From a virus: a stretch of DNA of 50,905 nucleotides. Below are positions 7,199 to 15,239 of this stretch, piece after piece; the stretch's first letter is position 1, and every line of letters starts with the position of its first letter. A model generated the notes under the pieces. That model worked only from the letters and a program-made list of their open reading frames with translations. It was not told the origin of the DNA and searched no databases. A program made the position numbers and the translations under genes. The stretch covers positions 1 through 50,905 of IMG/VR virus record IMGVR_UViG_3300008624_000019; one strand, 5' to 3'.

Positions 7199-7401
7199 TC
7201 TTGTTCAGAATACAACGTTTGCGAGTATAATGCTAAAATAAACATAGCAATTCCTAACAATGACAAAGTACCACATAAAAACCAATTATCGTTCATAGGA
7301 ATTCCGTTATAACCGCCGTCAATTGCGCCGACAGCGCCGATTAGACAGAAAGTTCCTCCTATTGATAAAATAATTGTTAAATATTCAAGTATTTTTTTCA
7401 T
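7195..7401 (-). CDS. Small two-helix membrane protein, 68 aa, minus strand
   Basis: Two hydrophobic segments (about residues 8-27 and 42-60) are joined by a Gly/Asn-rich loop, with a charged C-terminus (YSEQD). The start has a strong ribosome site AAGGAGA seven bases upstream and a sigma-70-like promoter. The gene ends in a four-base overlap with the end of hemC. I do not recognise the family. An inner-membrane location is likely. Confidence 0.7.
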   Translation of the reverse strand: MKKILEYLTIILSIGGTFCLIGAVGAIDGGYNGIPMNDNWFLCGTLSLLGIAMFILALYSQTLYSEQD

Positions 7402-7429
7402 AATGTTCTCCTTTTCAACTTATACGTTA

Positions 7430-7458
7430 AATATACACTAAAAATTTAGGAAAGTCAA
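7430..7458 (-). promoter_or_regulatory. Sigma-70-like promoter TTGACT-N17-TATATT
   Basis: On the minus strand, TTGACT (7453-7458) and TATATT (7430-7435) are separated by exactly 17 bases and followed by AAGGAGA and the ATG at 7401. The build is the same as the promoters before the minus-strand genes at 2672 and 38118. Confidence 0.65.
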
Positions 7459-7476
7459 GGGAAAAATTTAAAAAAA

Positions 7477-7614
7477 ATGAGAAAAATCAAGGTTTTTTTA
7501 GTTATGTGTTCGCTTTTTGTTCTAGTTTCTTGTGGAAACGTTCATAATTGCAGATTTTCCTATGATATAGACAAATTTCCGAATCGGGAAGCAATTTATC
7601 TTTGTAATTTTTAG
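7477..7614 (+). CDS. Tiny predicted lipoprotein, 45 aa
   Basis: A basic start (MRKIKVF), a hydrophobic stretch and the lipobox LVSC at residues 16-19 indicate a lipoprotein that would be cut before Cys19, leaving 27 residues with two further cysteines (C24, C43). The ribosome site is weak (AGGGA about ten bases upstream). Phage-borne small lipoproteins sometimes act in superinfection exclusion or lysis (family knowledge); this case is not resolved. Confidence 0.55.
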   Translation: MRKIKVFLVMCSLFVLVSCGNVHNCRFSYDIDKFPNREAIYLCNF

Positions 7615-7622
7615 TATAAATA
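7615..7622 (+). promoter_or_regulatory. Late-type promoter TATAAATA
   Basis: Exact TATAAATA starting right after the lipoprotein stop and seven bases before the ATG at 7630. T4-type transcription starts a few bases downstream of this box, so the first gene may be nearly leaderless and the main targets may be the genes from 7769 on, including bL12. Confidence 0.55.
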
Positions 7623-7629
7623 CTATATT

Positions 7630-7791
7630 ATGACTTATTGCAACAATTGTGGGAGAGAATCCCATTGCGGAAAGCCAAAGTACGAAATGATGGAAGCAAG
7701 AAAATTGGAAATCTGTAAATATTGTAGATGTGATGATAAAAAATGTAGTGCGAAAAGGAATAAACAGAATGTCAAAAGAAAAAAAGTTTAA
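7630..7791 (+). CDS. Cys-rich (zinc-ribbon-like) miniprotein, 53 aa
   Basis: The 53 residues contain seven cysteines, arranged as C4-x2-C7-x5-C13 and then C29-x2-C32-x1-C34-x4-C39, plus His12, followed by a very basic tail (KRNKQNVKRKKV). Paired CxxC-type knuckles suggest zinc binding and the tail suggests nucleic-acid contact. It overlaps the next gene by 23 bases in another frame. I recognise no named family. Confidence 0.5.
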   Translation: MTYCNNCGRESHCGKPKYEMMEARKLEICKYCRCDDKKCSAKRNKQNVKRKKV

Positions 7792-7975
7792 ATTTACAGA
7801 TAATAAAGAAATAAATCAAGAAATATCTGCTACGAGTTGGAAAAAGGCAGTTAAATCTTTCCAAAATAAAGTAAAAACGCCATTAATCTTTATTGAGTGG
7901 ATAAGTAAGAAAGGTCAAGAGATGACCAAGTGGCAAAAACTACCTATTGGTAGAAAAGACAAGTTAGGAAAGTAA
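7769..7975 (+). CDS. Hypothetical basic protein, 68 aa
   Basis: I place the start at ATG 7769, with AGGA ten bases upstream, instead of an in-frame ATG at 7730 that lies deep in the preceding gene. The protein is Lys-rich and contains TSWKKAVKSFQNKV and LIFIEWISKKGQ; a single compact domain is plausible. Three bases separate it from the bL12 gene. I do not recognise the family. Confidence 0.55.
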   Translation: MSKEKKFKFTDNKEINQEISATSWKKAVKSFQNKVKTPLIFIEWISKKGQEMTKWQKLPIGRKDKLGK

Positions 7976-7978
7976 ATT

Positions 7979-8341
7979 ATGAGTAATATTGATACGTTAG
8001 TAGAACAATTGGGAAAATTAACAGTTATTGAAGCGGGTGAATTAGCAAAAAAACTTGAAAAGACTTGGGGTTTAGATTTAAATGCTATAATGAGTACACC
8101 AGCGGCAGTAGTAGAAGAAAAAGAAGAGTCTTTATTCAAAATTACACTAACAGGTTTTGATCCTGATAAAAAAATTAGTGTAATTAAAGCAATTAGAGCA
8201 TTTAAAGATATGGGATTACTAGAAGCAAAGAATTTTGTTGAAGGAGTCCCTTCTGTAATTGCAGAAGACCAACAAAAAGAAGAAGTAGATAAAATAAAAG
8301 CAGACATTGAGTCTGCTGGAGGAAAAATAGAGGTAAAATGA
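7979..8341 (+). CDS. rplL: Ribosomal protein bL12 (L7/L12)
   Basis: bL12 forms the ribosomal stalk that recruits translation GTPases. The N-terminal dimerisation domain (residues 1-35, DTLVEQLGKLTVIEAGELAKKL), a short hinge (STPAAVVEEKEE, about 40-51) and the C-terminal domain (52-120, with FKITLTGFD, KISVIKAIRAFKDMGLLEAKNFVEG and an end of SAGGKIEVK) are all present. The length of 120 residues is normal. Viral bL12 genes are known from marine phages. A complete protein suggests exchange with the host copy on the stalk to favour phage translation, which is an inference. It overlaps the next small gene by four bases. Confidence 0.93.
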   Translation: MSNIDTLVEQLGKLTVIEAGELAKKLEKTWGLDLNAIMSTPAAVVEEKEESLFKITLTGFDPDKKISVIKAIRAFKDMGLLEAKNFVEGVPSVIAEDQQKEEVDKIKADIESAGGKIEVK

Positions 8342-8442
8342 TAGAACCAATAGACACGAAAAAAGTAAAAGAATGGTTTACTAAAAGTTCAGTACCTAAT
8401 TGGGTATTAATAGTTATAGTAGCCATTTGGATATTAGCATAA
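8338..8442 (+). CDS. Small single-pass membrane protein, 34 aa
   Basis: The ATG overlaps the bL12 stop (ATGA). A soluble, charged first half (IEPIDTKKVKEWFTKSS) is followed by one hydrophobic helix to the C-terminus (WVLIVIVAIWILA). This is a tail-anchored layout. It lies four bases before the PAAR gene. Function is unknown. Confidence 0.5.
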   Translation: MIEPIDTKKVKEWFTKSSVPNWVLIVIVAIWILA

Positions 8443-8446
8443 AGTA

Positions 8447-8749
8447 ATGCCAAAAATTTGTAGGGATACAATAGATTTAGGTACAACAGGACATCCTTGT
8501 ACAGCAGTTATAGGAGTTAAAGCAACACAATTTACAGTTAAAGCAAATGGTATACCAATTGTTAGACTTAATGATCCTGCTTTACCACATACGTGGCTTG
8601 TAGGTATTTATTGTGTCCCACACGGTGGAGCTAAAGTTAATATGGCGTCAACAACAGTTCGTGCTGAAGGTAAGGGTGTAGCAAGAATTGGAGATTCTTT
8701 TGATTTTGGAGCAATGTATCAAGGTTCATCTAACGTAAGAGCGGGATAA
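8447..8749 (+). CDS. PAAR-repeat spike tip protein
   Basis: PAAR proteins form the metal-bound cone that tips the tail spike, as gp5.4 does in T4. The 100 residues show the family layout: an N-terminal hairpin (DLGTTGHPCTAVIG), repeats with TVKANGIPIVRLND, histidines in LPHTW and VPHGG that fit the metal-binding tip, and a C-terminal repeat (VRAEGKGVARIGD). It lies directly before the gp25-gp6 operon and is likely the partner of the spike encoded at 647-1744. Confidence 0.85.
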   Translation: MPKICRDTIDLGTTGHPCTAVIGVKATQFTVKANGIPIVRLNDPALPHTWLVGIYCVPHGGAKVNMASTTVRAEGKGVARIGDSFDFGAMYQGSSNVRAG

Positions 8750-8750
8750 A

Positions 8751-8768
8751 CTGTATAAATATATACAG
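8751..8768 (+). promoter_or_regulatory. Late promoter TATAAATA inside a perfect palindrome before gp25
   Basis: TATAAATA occupies 8754-8761. It is embedded in the inverted repeat CTGTATA-AATA-TATACAG (7-bp arms), which ends one base before the gp25 ATG at 8770. The arms could form an mRNA hairpin at the start codon or a binding site for a dimeric regulator. Confidence 0.6.
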
Positions 8769-8769
8769 T

Positions 8770-9252
8770 ATGGGACAACAAAATCAGAAATTTAAATCAG
8801 ATTATACTAGTGAGGTAAAAAGCTCTAGTACGAGGCAATCTAGGAAGTTTAAAGATATAGATTTAAATTTTACTAGGCATCCAATTACCAACGATATTGG
8901 TACACTTGAGGATGCTAATGCTATAAAGAGGTCTGTAAGAAATTTGATATTAACAAATTACTATGAGAGACCTTTTCATCCAGAATTGGGGTGTGGTGTA
9001 AGACAACTTCTTTTTGAAAATTATACACCAATGACTTCTATATTTTTAAAAAGAAAAATAGAAGAAGTTTTACAAAATCACGAACCAAGAATAAGTATAA
9101 CATCTATCGTTATTAATGATAATAATTTTGTAACTAACAGTCCATTTGGTGATGATGTTGATAGTAATAGATTAGTAGTTGAAATACATTTTTATATTAT
9201 TGGAGTGCCAGGTCCACAATCAATGTCGGTAGAATTACAAAGGTTAAGATAA
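8770..9252 (+). CDS. 25: Baseplate wedge subunit gp25
   Basis: This is the gp25/TssE-like wedge protein that helps to start sheath polymerisation. After a variable N-terminus it has the family core: DIDLNFTRHPITNDIGTLED, then AIKRSVRNLILTNYYERPFHPELGCGVRQLLFE, carrying the conserved ERPF.P..G segment. Its 160 residues are somewhat longer than T4 gp25 (132). Three bases separate it from gp6, the conserved order in T4-like baseplates. Confidence 0.9.
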   Translation: MGQQNQKFKSDYTSEVKSSSTRQSRKFKDIDLNFTRHPITNDIGTLEDANAIKRSVRNLILTNYYERPFHPELGCGVRQLLFENYTPMTSIFLKRKIEEVLQNHEPRISITSIVINDNNFVTNSPFGDDVDSNRLVVEIHFYIIGVPGPQSMSVELQRLR

Positions 9253-9255
9253 TAA

Positions 9256-11109
9256 ATGTCGCAACATAAATTAAATGTATCAGAATTAGATTTTGATAAA
9301 ATTAAAGTAAATTTAAAAACTTTTTTACAAAGTCAAACACAATTTCAAGATTTTGATTTTGAAGGTTCTGGTTTATCTATTCTAATAGATTTACTATCTT
9401 ACAACACTCACTATTTGTCATATATTGCTAATATGTCAACTAATGAAATGTATTTGGATAGTGCTGATATTAGAAATAATATTGTATCAATTGCGAAGAT
9501 GTTAGGTTATACTCCATCATCTCCGAGAGCACCAAGAGCGTCTATTGATATTCTTGTTAATGGCGCAATAGGTTCCTCAGTTACAATGCAGAAGGGAACA
9601 GTTTTCACAACTACAGTTGATAAAATAGATTATCAATATACAACTAATTCAGATATAACAATTGCACCAGTAAATGGAGTTTATACATTTGAAAATGTAA
9701 CTCTTTATGAAGGAACATTGGTTACATTTAAATATACAGCTGACGCAACTGATAGTGACCAAAGATTTTTGATACCATCTATTAGTGCAGATACTTCAAC
9801 TTTAAAAGTTACAGTTCAAAATAGTAATACAGATACAACACAAAGTGTTTTTACTTTAGCTGGTGGTTATAATAATGTATCAAGTTCTTCAAAAGTTTAT
9901 TTTATACAAGAGAGTCAAGATGGTCAGTTTGAAATTTATTTTGGTGATGGTGTAACAGGTAAGAAATTAGATGATGGTAATATAATTATTTTAGAATATA
10001 TTGTTACCAATCAAGAAGAATCAAACGGTGCTTCAAAATTTAATTTATCAGGAAACATTGGTGGTTATACAGACGTAACTATAACAACTGATTCAAATTC
10101 ACAAGGTGGTTCAGTTTCAGAATCAAATCAATCAATAAAATTTAATGCACCATTAAATTATGCCGCTCAAGATAGAGCAGTTACAGCAACTGACTATGAA
10201 ACAATAGTTAAATCAATTTATCCAAATGCATTATCAGTAAGTGCGTGGGGTGGTGAAGATGACGAAACTCCAACTTACGGTGTTGTAAATATTTCTATTA
10301 AAGCAAAATCAGGAACAGTATTATCAGATACATCAAAAGCAGATATAGTAACTCAATTAAAACCTTATAACGTTGCTTCAGTAAGACCAATTATAAAAGA
10401 TCCAGAAACAACTTCTGTATTAATTACTTCAAATGTTAAGTATGACGCAAAGGCAACAGCAAAAACTTCTGATACTATAAAGGCAGATGTTATTGATACA
10501 TTAATAAATTATAATTTAGAAAACTTACAAAAGTTTGATTCAGTATTCAGATATTCAAAGGTAACAGGTTTGATTGATGGTACAGACGATAGTATTTTAT
10601 CAAACATAACAACTGTTAAAATAAGAAAAGTTTTCCAACCGATACTTTTAACATCTTCAAAATATAATATCTATTTTAGAAATGCATTATATAATCCACA
10701 CTCTGGACATATGGCAAGTACAGGTGGAATATTAAGTTCATCTGGATTTAAAATTGATGGTAATGATAACGAATGCTTTTTTGATGATGACGGCGCAGGT
10801 AATGTTCGTTTATATTATGTAGCAAGTGGAGTAAAATCTTATTTAAATTCAACACAAGGAACAATTGATTATAGCACAGGTGCAATAACACTTAATTCAT
10901 TAAACATTGCTAGTATATCAAATATTAGAGGCACAACTTCAACAGTAGTTGAATTAACAGTAACACCAAGTTCTAATGATGTTGTTCCAGTTAGAGACCA
11001 AATTGTTGAAATGGATATTGCAAATTCAACTATAACGGTTACTGCCGATAGTTTTGTAGGAGGAAGTGCTGAGGCAGGTGTGGGATACACAACTACTTCC
11101 AGTTATTAA
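9256..11109 (+). CDS. 6: Baseplate wedge subunit gp6
   Basis: gp6 builds the continuous wedge ring and joins neighbouring wedges. The N-terminus has the family pattern of an FDFEGSGLSILIDLLSYNTHYLSYIANM segment leading into NEMYLDSADIRNNIVSIAKMLGYTPSSPRAPRA. A later ATDYETIVKSIYPNALSVSAWGGED segment resembles the baseplate J-like core. Its 617 residues compare with 660 in T4. It sits between gp25 and the gp7-like gene, as expected. Confidence 0.9.
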   Translation: MSQHKLNVSELDFDKIKVNLKTFLQSQTQFQDFDFEGSGLSILIDLLSYNTHYLSYIANMSTNEMYLDSADIRNNIVSIAKMLGYTPSSPRAPRASIDILVNGAIGSSVTMQKGTVFTTTVDKIDYQYTTNSDITIAPVNGVYTFENVTLYEGTLVTFKYTADATDSDQRFLIPSISADTSTLKVTVQNSNTDTTQSVFTLAGGYNNVSSSSKVYFIQESQDGQFEIYFGDGVTGKKLDDGNIIILEYIVTNQEESNGASKFNLSGNIGGYTDVTITTDSNSQGGSVSESNQSIKFNAPLNYAAQDRAVTATDYETIVKSIYPNALSVSAWGGEDDETPTYGVVNISIKAKSGTVLSDTSKADIVTQLKPYNVASVRPIIKDPETTSVLITSNVKYDAKATAKTSDTIKADVIDTLINYNLENLQKFDSVFRYSKVTGLIDGTDDSILSNITTVKIRKVFQPILLTSSKYNIYFRNALYNPHSGHMASTGGILSSSGFKIDGNDNECFFDDDGAGNVRLYYVASGVKSYLNSTQGTIDYSTGAITLNSLNIASISNIRGTTSTVVELTVTPSSNDVVPVRDQIVEMDIANSTITVTADSFVGGSAEAGVGYTTTSSY

Positions 11110-11115
11110 TGACAA

Positions 11116-13701
11116 ATGGCAAAATTTAATGATAAGATTTCTACAATACTTTCTGGTCAACTACCTGAATTCGTAGTTAGTGAACATCCAAAGTTTGCTG
11201 AATTTCTTAAAGTCTATTACCAATTACTAGAGTCCGCTGAGTTATCAGTAACTTCTGTTAAATCTACAGAAGGTATCTTATTAGAAACAGAAACAGACCA
11301 AGCAAATAATTTAGTTTTAAATGCAAGTTCTTTAGGTAGTACAAGAACATTACTTGACGCAGGTGATAAAGTTATTTTTGAAACTTATTCTGGTACTGAA
11401 TATGGAAAATTTACTCGTGGAGAAAATATAACAGGACAAACTTCTGGTGCAACTGCTGTTGTATTAACAGAAGATTTAGATACTGGACGTTTATTCATAT
11501 CTGCTCAAGATAAATTTATAAAAGGTGAAATAGTTGTAGGTGGTAGTTCAAATGCATATGCAACAATAGATAATTATAAACCAAATCCAGTAAATAATAT
11601 TGCTGACCTAGTTAACTTTAGAGATCCAGATAATGTAATTAGTAATTTCTTATCAAATTTTAGGGATGAGTTTCTTGCAACATTACCAGATACATTAGCA
11701 AATCAAGTTGACAAAAGAAGTCTTATAAAAAATGTTAAATCACTTTATCGTTCAAAAGGAACGAATAGAGGACACGAAATATTTTTTAGAATATTATTCA
11801 ATGAAGAATCACAAACCTTTTATCCAAGAGAACAAATATTAAGAATATCAGATGGTAAGTATGATACATTAAAAGTTTTAAGAGCTATTGCTGATATTGG
11901 TAATACAGCACAATTAGTTGGAAGAACAATTACAGGTGCAGATAGTGGTGCCTATGCAGTTGTTGAAAATGTTACCAATTTTCAAATAGGTGCAGATACA
12001 GTTACAGAATTTATTTTAAATAGTGATTCTATTCAAGGCACATTTCAAATTGGAGAACAAATACAAGGTTCTGCTTCTGATACAGATGATTGGTATATTA
12101 AAGCAACTATAACTGGTATTCCAGGAACAAAATCACTTACAAATGATGGTGCATTAAATGAAACTACTGATACAATTAAAGTTATTGCAGGTGGTATAGG
12201 TGCTATATTTAATATTGATGAAGTTGGTTCTGGTGGAATTACAGATATTGTAATTAATAATAAAGGAATAAATTATGAAGTCGGTGATAAATTAGTATTT
12301 GATAATACTGGAACAAACGGAAGGGATGCTGCTGGATTTGTAAGAGTTATTAATGGTGGTATTGCAGGTGAAGATTCTGACCAAATAGTTTTAGAAGATG
12401 GTACTATGGCAGCAGACCCATATTTTGGTAATAGTATTATGCAAGAATTAGGAACAGGCACAGGAACAATTGAAAAAGTATTTTTAACTTATAGTGGTAC
12501 AGGATATACTTCTTTACCTGGCGTAACTATAACATCATCAGGCGGTTCAACTGGAAGTGTAAATGCGTGGGGTGATGAAATTGGAAGAATTATTGCATTA
12601 AAAACAATTGAGTTAGGAAAAAAATATCAAGACGCTCCTAGTCCTCCAGTATTAGAATTTTATAACAGTTGTGTATTAACAGGTGTTAGTGGTGCATTTA
12701 CAGTAGGGCAATCTTGTACAGTTTCAGGTGGACAAGGAACAATTGTTTCATATAACACTTCTACAAATGTATTAAGAATTAAAAATATTACAGGTGCATT
12801 TACAGAAGGTCAATTATTATCAGCAGATTCAGGTGGGTCAGGAACTATTGCTAAAATTGATGTTGCAACAGCAAATGTCAATGTAGTTTCAGTTTCAGAT
12901 ACAGATGGACAATTTATTAATGAAGATGGTAAACTTTCTGAAGTAACAATGAAAGTACAAGATAGTAGATACTATCAAGATTTTTCTTATGTATTAAAAG
13001 TTGCTAGTTCTATTGCAGTATGGCGGGACGCATTTAAAAAGACAATGCATACAGCAGGATTCTATTTTACAGGTCAAGTAGATATTACAAATAGATTAAG
13101 TGCTAAAGGATCATTACCATTAGTTGGTGCTGTTTCTGGTAGAACGGAAGTTGAAATACCATTAATTGCAATTCTTAATACTTTATTCTCGGTGATATTT
13201 GGTAGAAGATTAGGAACGATAGATGATGGAACATCTTTAAGAGCAAAACCTCTTGAACCAGGAGCAATTGATTTAGACCATAATACAAATGAACATTTTG
13301 AAGCAAATCAAAGGGATGTAACTTTAACAAGACCTGGATTAACAATAGATTATTTGAGTAGAAAAAGGGCAACAATAGGTGGTCAATTTGTTAAAGCTGG
13401 TTACGCATATGCTGGACCAAAATGGGGAACACTTAATAAGTATGCAAATACTATATTTAATACTTCAATTGGTGGTACAGGACATACGTTTGAACAATTA
13501 AATAATTTAAAAGTATTTGGAACAAGAACTAGTTTAGATGGTCAAGGTGGAGTATTCTTAATGTCTTCACATCCTGAAGGACAGAAAGTTAAAATGGCTC
13601 TTGCGTTTCCTTCATTCTTAACTTATAGTAGTAATGAGTTCAGTAATACAGTAACTAACTTCTCTCAAACAGGACCAACTTTTGATGATACAACACCGTA
13701 A
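11116..13701 (+). CDS. 7: Baseplate wedge protein, gp7-like
   Basis: The N-terminus (FNDKISTILSGQLPEFVVSEHPKFAEFLKVYYQLLE) is the typical start of the large wedge protein that follows gp6 in marine T4-like phages. The middle is rich in Gly/Thr/Ser beta repeats with TGADSGAYAVVENV-type units, which probably form surface domains. At 861 residues it is shorter than T4 gp7 (1032). The gp7 assignment rests on gene order and this N-terminus; a general virion structural protein is the fallback. Confidence 0.7.
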   Translation: MAKFNDKISTILSGQLPEFVVSEHPKFAEFLKVYYQLLESAELSVTSVKSTEGILLETETDQANNLVLNASSLGSTRTLLDAGDKVIFETYSGTEYGKFTRGENITGQTSGATAVVLTEDLDTGRLFISAQDKFIKGEIVVGGSSNAYATIDNYKPNPVNNIADLVNFRDPDNVISNFLSNFRDEFLATLPDTLANQVDKRSLIKNVKSLYRSKGTNRGHEIFFRILFNEESQTFYPREQILRISDGKYDTLKVLRAIADIGNTAQLVGRTITGADSGAYAVVENVTNFQIGADTVTEFILNSDSIQGTFQIGEQIQGSASDTDDWYIKATITGIPGTKSLTNDGALNETTDTIKVIAGGIGAIFNIDEVGSGGITDIVINNKGINYEVGDKLVFDNTGTNGRDAAGFVRVINGGIAGEDSDQIVLEDGTMAADPYFGNSIMQELGTGTGTIEKVFLTYSGTGYTSLPGVTITSSGGSTGSVNAWGDEIGRIIALKTIELGKKYQDAPSPPVLEFYNSCVLTGVSGAFTVGQSCTVSGGQGTIVSYNTSTNVLRIKNITGAFTEGQLLSADSGGSGTIAKIDVATANVNVVSVSDTDGQFINEDGKLSEVTMKVQDSRYYQDFSYVLKVASSIAVWRDAFKKTMHTAGFYFTGQVDITNRLSAKGSLPLVGAVSGRTEVEIPLIAILNTLFSVIFGRRLGTIDDGTSLRAKPLEPGAIDLDHNTNEHFEANQRDVTLTRPGLTIDYLSRKRATIGGQFVKAGYAYAGPKWGTLNKYANTIFNTSIGGTGHTFEQLNNLKVFGTRTSLDGQGGVFLMSSHPEGQKVKMALAFPSFLTYSSNEFSNTVTNFSQTGPTFDDTTP

Positions 13702-13706
13702 ATGAT

Positions 13707-13714
13707 TATAAATA
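13707..13714 (+). promoter_or_regulatory. Late-type promoter TATAAATA
   Basis: Exact TATAAATA in the 34-base gap between the gp7-like gene and the fibre gene, 21 bases before the ATG at 13736, with AAGGAAG as the ribosome site between them. Confidence 0.65.
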
Positions 13715-13735
13715 GTAAAGTAATTTAAGGAAGAA

Positions 13736-15238
13736 ATGGCAAAAAAATCAATAGATATAGGATCAGCAGCTAATGACGGAACAGGTAGTAACCTACGTGT
13801 TGGTGGTGGTATTATAAATGATAACTTTAATGAAATTTATACTGCTTTAGGTGACGGTAGTTCTATAGACCAGAATAGATTACTTAATTTAGCAGGTGGT
13901 ACTGGTATTGATACTACTTTAGTTGGTAATACTTTAACTTTTGATATTGACTCTACAGTTCTTACAGAATCATCAACAGATACACTAACAAATAAATCAC
14001 TTGATTTAGCAACTAATACTATTACAGGTACTACAGCACTATTTAATACTGCTTTATCAGATGATGATTTTGCGACACTTGGTGGTACAGAAACTCTTTC
14101 AAGTAAAACTTTAACTACTGCTACTCTTGGCAGTAAATTGACAAACGATACTGGTAATATGCAATTAGAACCAGCTAGTGCAATTTTAGAAGTTAGAGGT
14201 GATGGTTCTTCCGCTGACGCAAAAATTATACTTAATTGCTACGCCAATACACACGGACAGACTATAGCAGCACAACCTCATAGTGAGGGTGTAACTAACA
14301 CAATGTTATTACCAAAAGAGGGTAGCTCAACTTTAGTTTCAGAAATTGCAACACAAACTTTAACAAATAAAACATTAACAAGTCCAGTTATTAACACACC
14401 AACAGGTGATGTAGTATCATTATCAGGTTTTCAAACCCTAACAAATAAAACTATTTTAACTCCTATAATTACAGGTTCTTTATTCAATATTGCAGATGAT
14501 ACATCAACAACTTCTTCCATAGAACAAGGAGATGTTTTTAAAATATCTGGTGGTACTGGTATAACAACAGTTGTAAGTGGTGATACTGTTACACTAACAG
14601 CTGGAGGACTTACAAATTCAGAATTAAGTGGTACTGCTGGAATTACAAATGCTAATTTAGCAAATGATTCAATTACTATTGGTTCTACAGCAATTTCATT
14701 AGGATCAACTGCTTCAACAATAAATGGTTTATCACTAATAGGTTCTGCTTATATAACAGTTAGTGGACAAAATTCAGCAATAAGATTTAATCACGCAAAC
14801 TTAGCAGCCTTTCCTAATTCAACTACTTATTCAGGTACACCTGCTTTAGATGAAACAACACTTAAACCTTATATAGCAACTACTTCAGGTTGGGTTGAAA
14901 TGTTAACAGAAAATTCTAGTGCTGATGATATTTCAAATATAAGTATGACAGGAATTACTAATGGACAAGTATTACAATGGAATTCTTCAACTACAAAATT
15001 TGAACCAGCTGCTGCTGCTAGTGCTACACCTTTCACAACAGATAAATCACACGTAGGTGATGGTTCAACAACAGGATTTACAATTCTTGCTAGTAGAACT
15101 GTAGATAATATTTTAGTATTTGTAAATGGTATTTGTTTAGTACCAACAGACGATTATACATATGCTGGAACAACATTAACTTTCATAACAGCACCTGCCG
15201 CTAGTGCAGAAATAGTAATAAGATATTTAGGATCATAA
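13736..15238 (+). CDS. Tail fibre-like structural protein with TNKTL repeats
   Basis: This 500-residue protein has repeats of the phage fibre type ETLTNKTLTSPVI (around residues 83, 120, 205 and 235), low Cys and high Thr/Ser/Gly. The N-terminus (SIDIGSAANDGTGSNLRVGG...NDNFNEIYTALG) is the usual virion-attachment motif of marine myovirus fibres. A segment near residue 300 (LSGTAGITNANLAN) matches one in the fibre at 39096-40805. The C-terminus (VGDGSTTGFTILASRTVDNILVFVNGICLVP) is a common phage beta-sandwich. It probably forms part of the short fibres or a baseplate appendage. Confidence 0.75.
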   Translation: MAKKSIDIGSAANDGTGSNLRVGGGIINDNFNEIYTALGDGSSIDQNRLLNLAGGTGIDTTLVGNTLTFDIDSTVLTESSTDTLTNKSLDLATNTITGTTALFNTALSDDDFATLGGTETLSSKTLTTATLGSKLTNDTGNMQLEPASAILEVRGDGSSADAKIILNCYANTHGQTIAAQPHSEGVTNTMLLPKEGSSTLVSEIATQTLTNKTLTSPVINTPTGDVVSLSGFQTLTNKTILTPIITGSLFNIADDTSTTSSIEQGDVFKISGGTGITTVVSGDTVTLTAGGLTNSELSGTAGITNANLANDSITIGSTAISLGSTASTINGLSLIGSAYITVSGQNSAIRFNHANLAAFPNSTTYSGTPALDETTLKPYIATTSGWVEMLTENSSADDISNISMTGITNGQVLQWNSSTTKFEPAAAASATPFTTDKSHVGDGSTTGFTILASRTVDNILVFVNGICLVPTDDYTYAGTTLTFITAPAASAEIVIRYLGS

Positions 15239-15239
15239 A

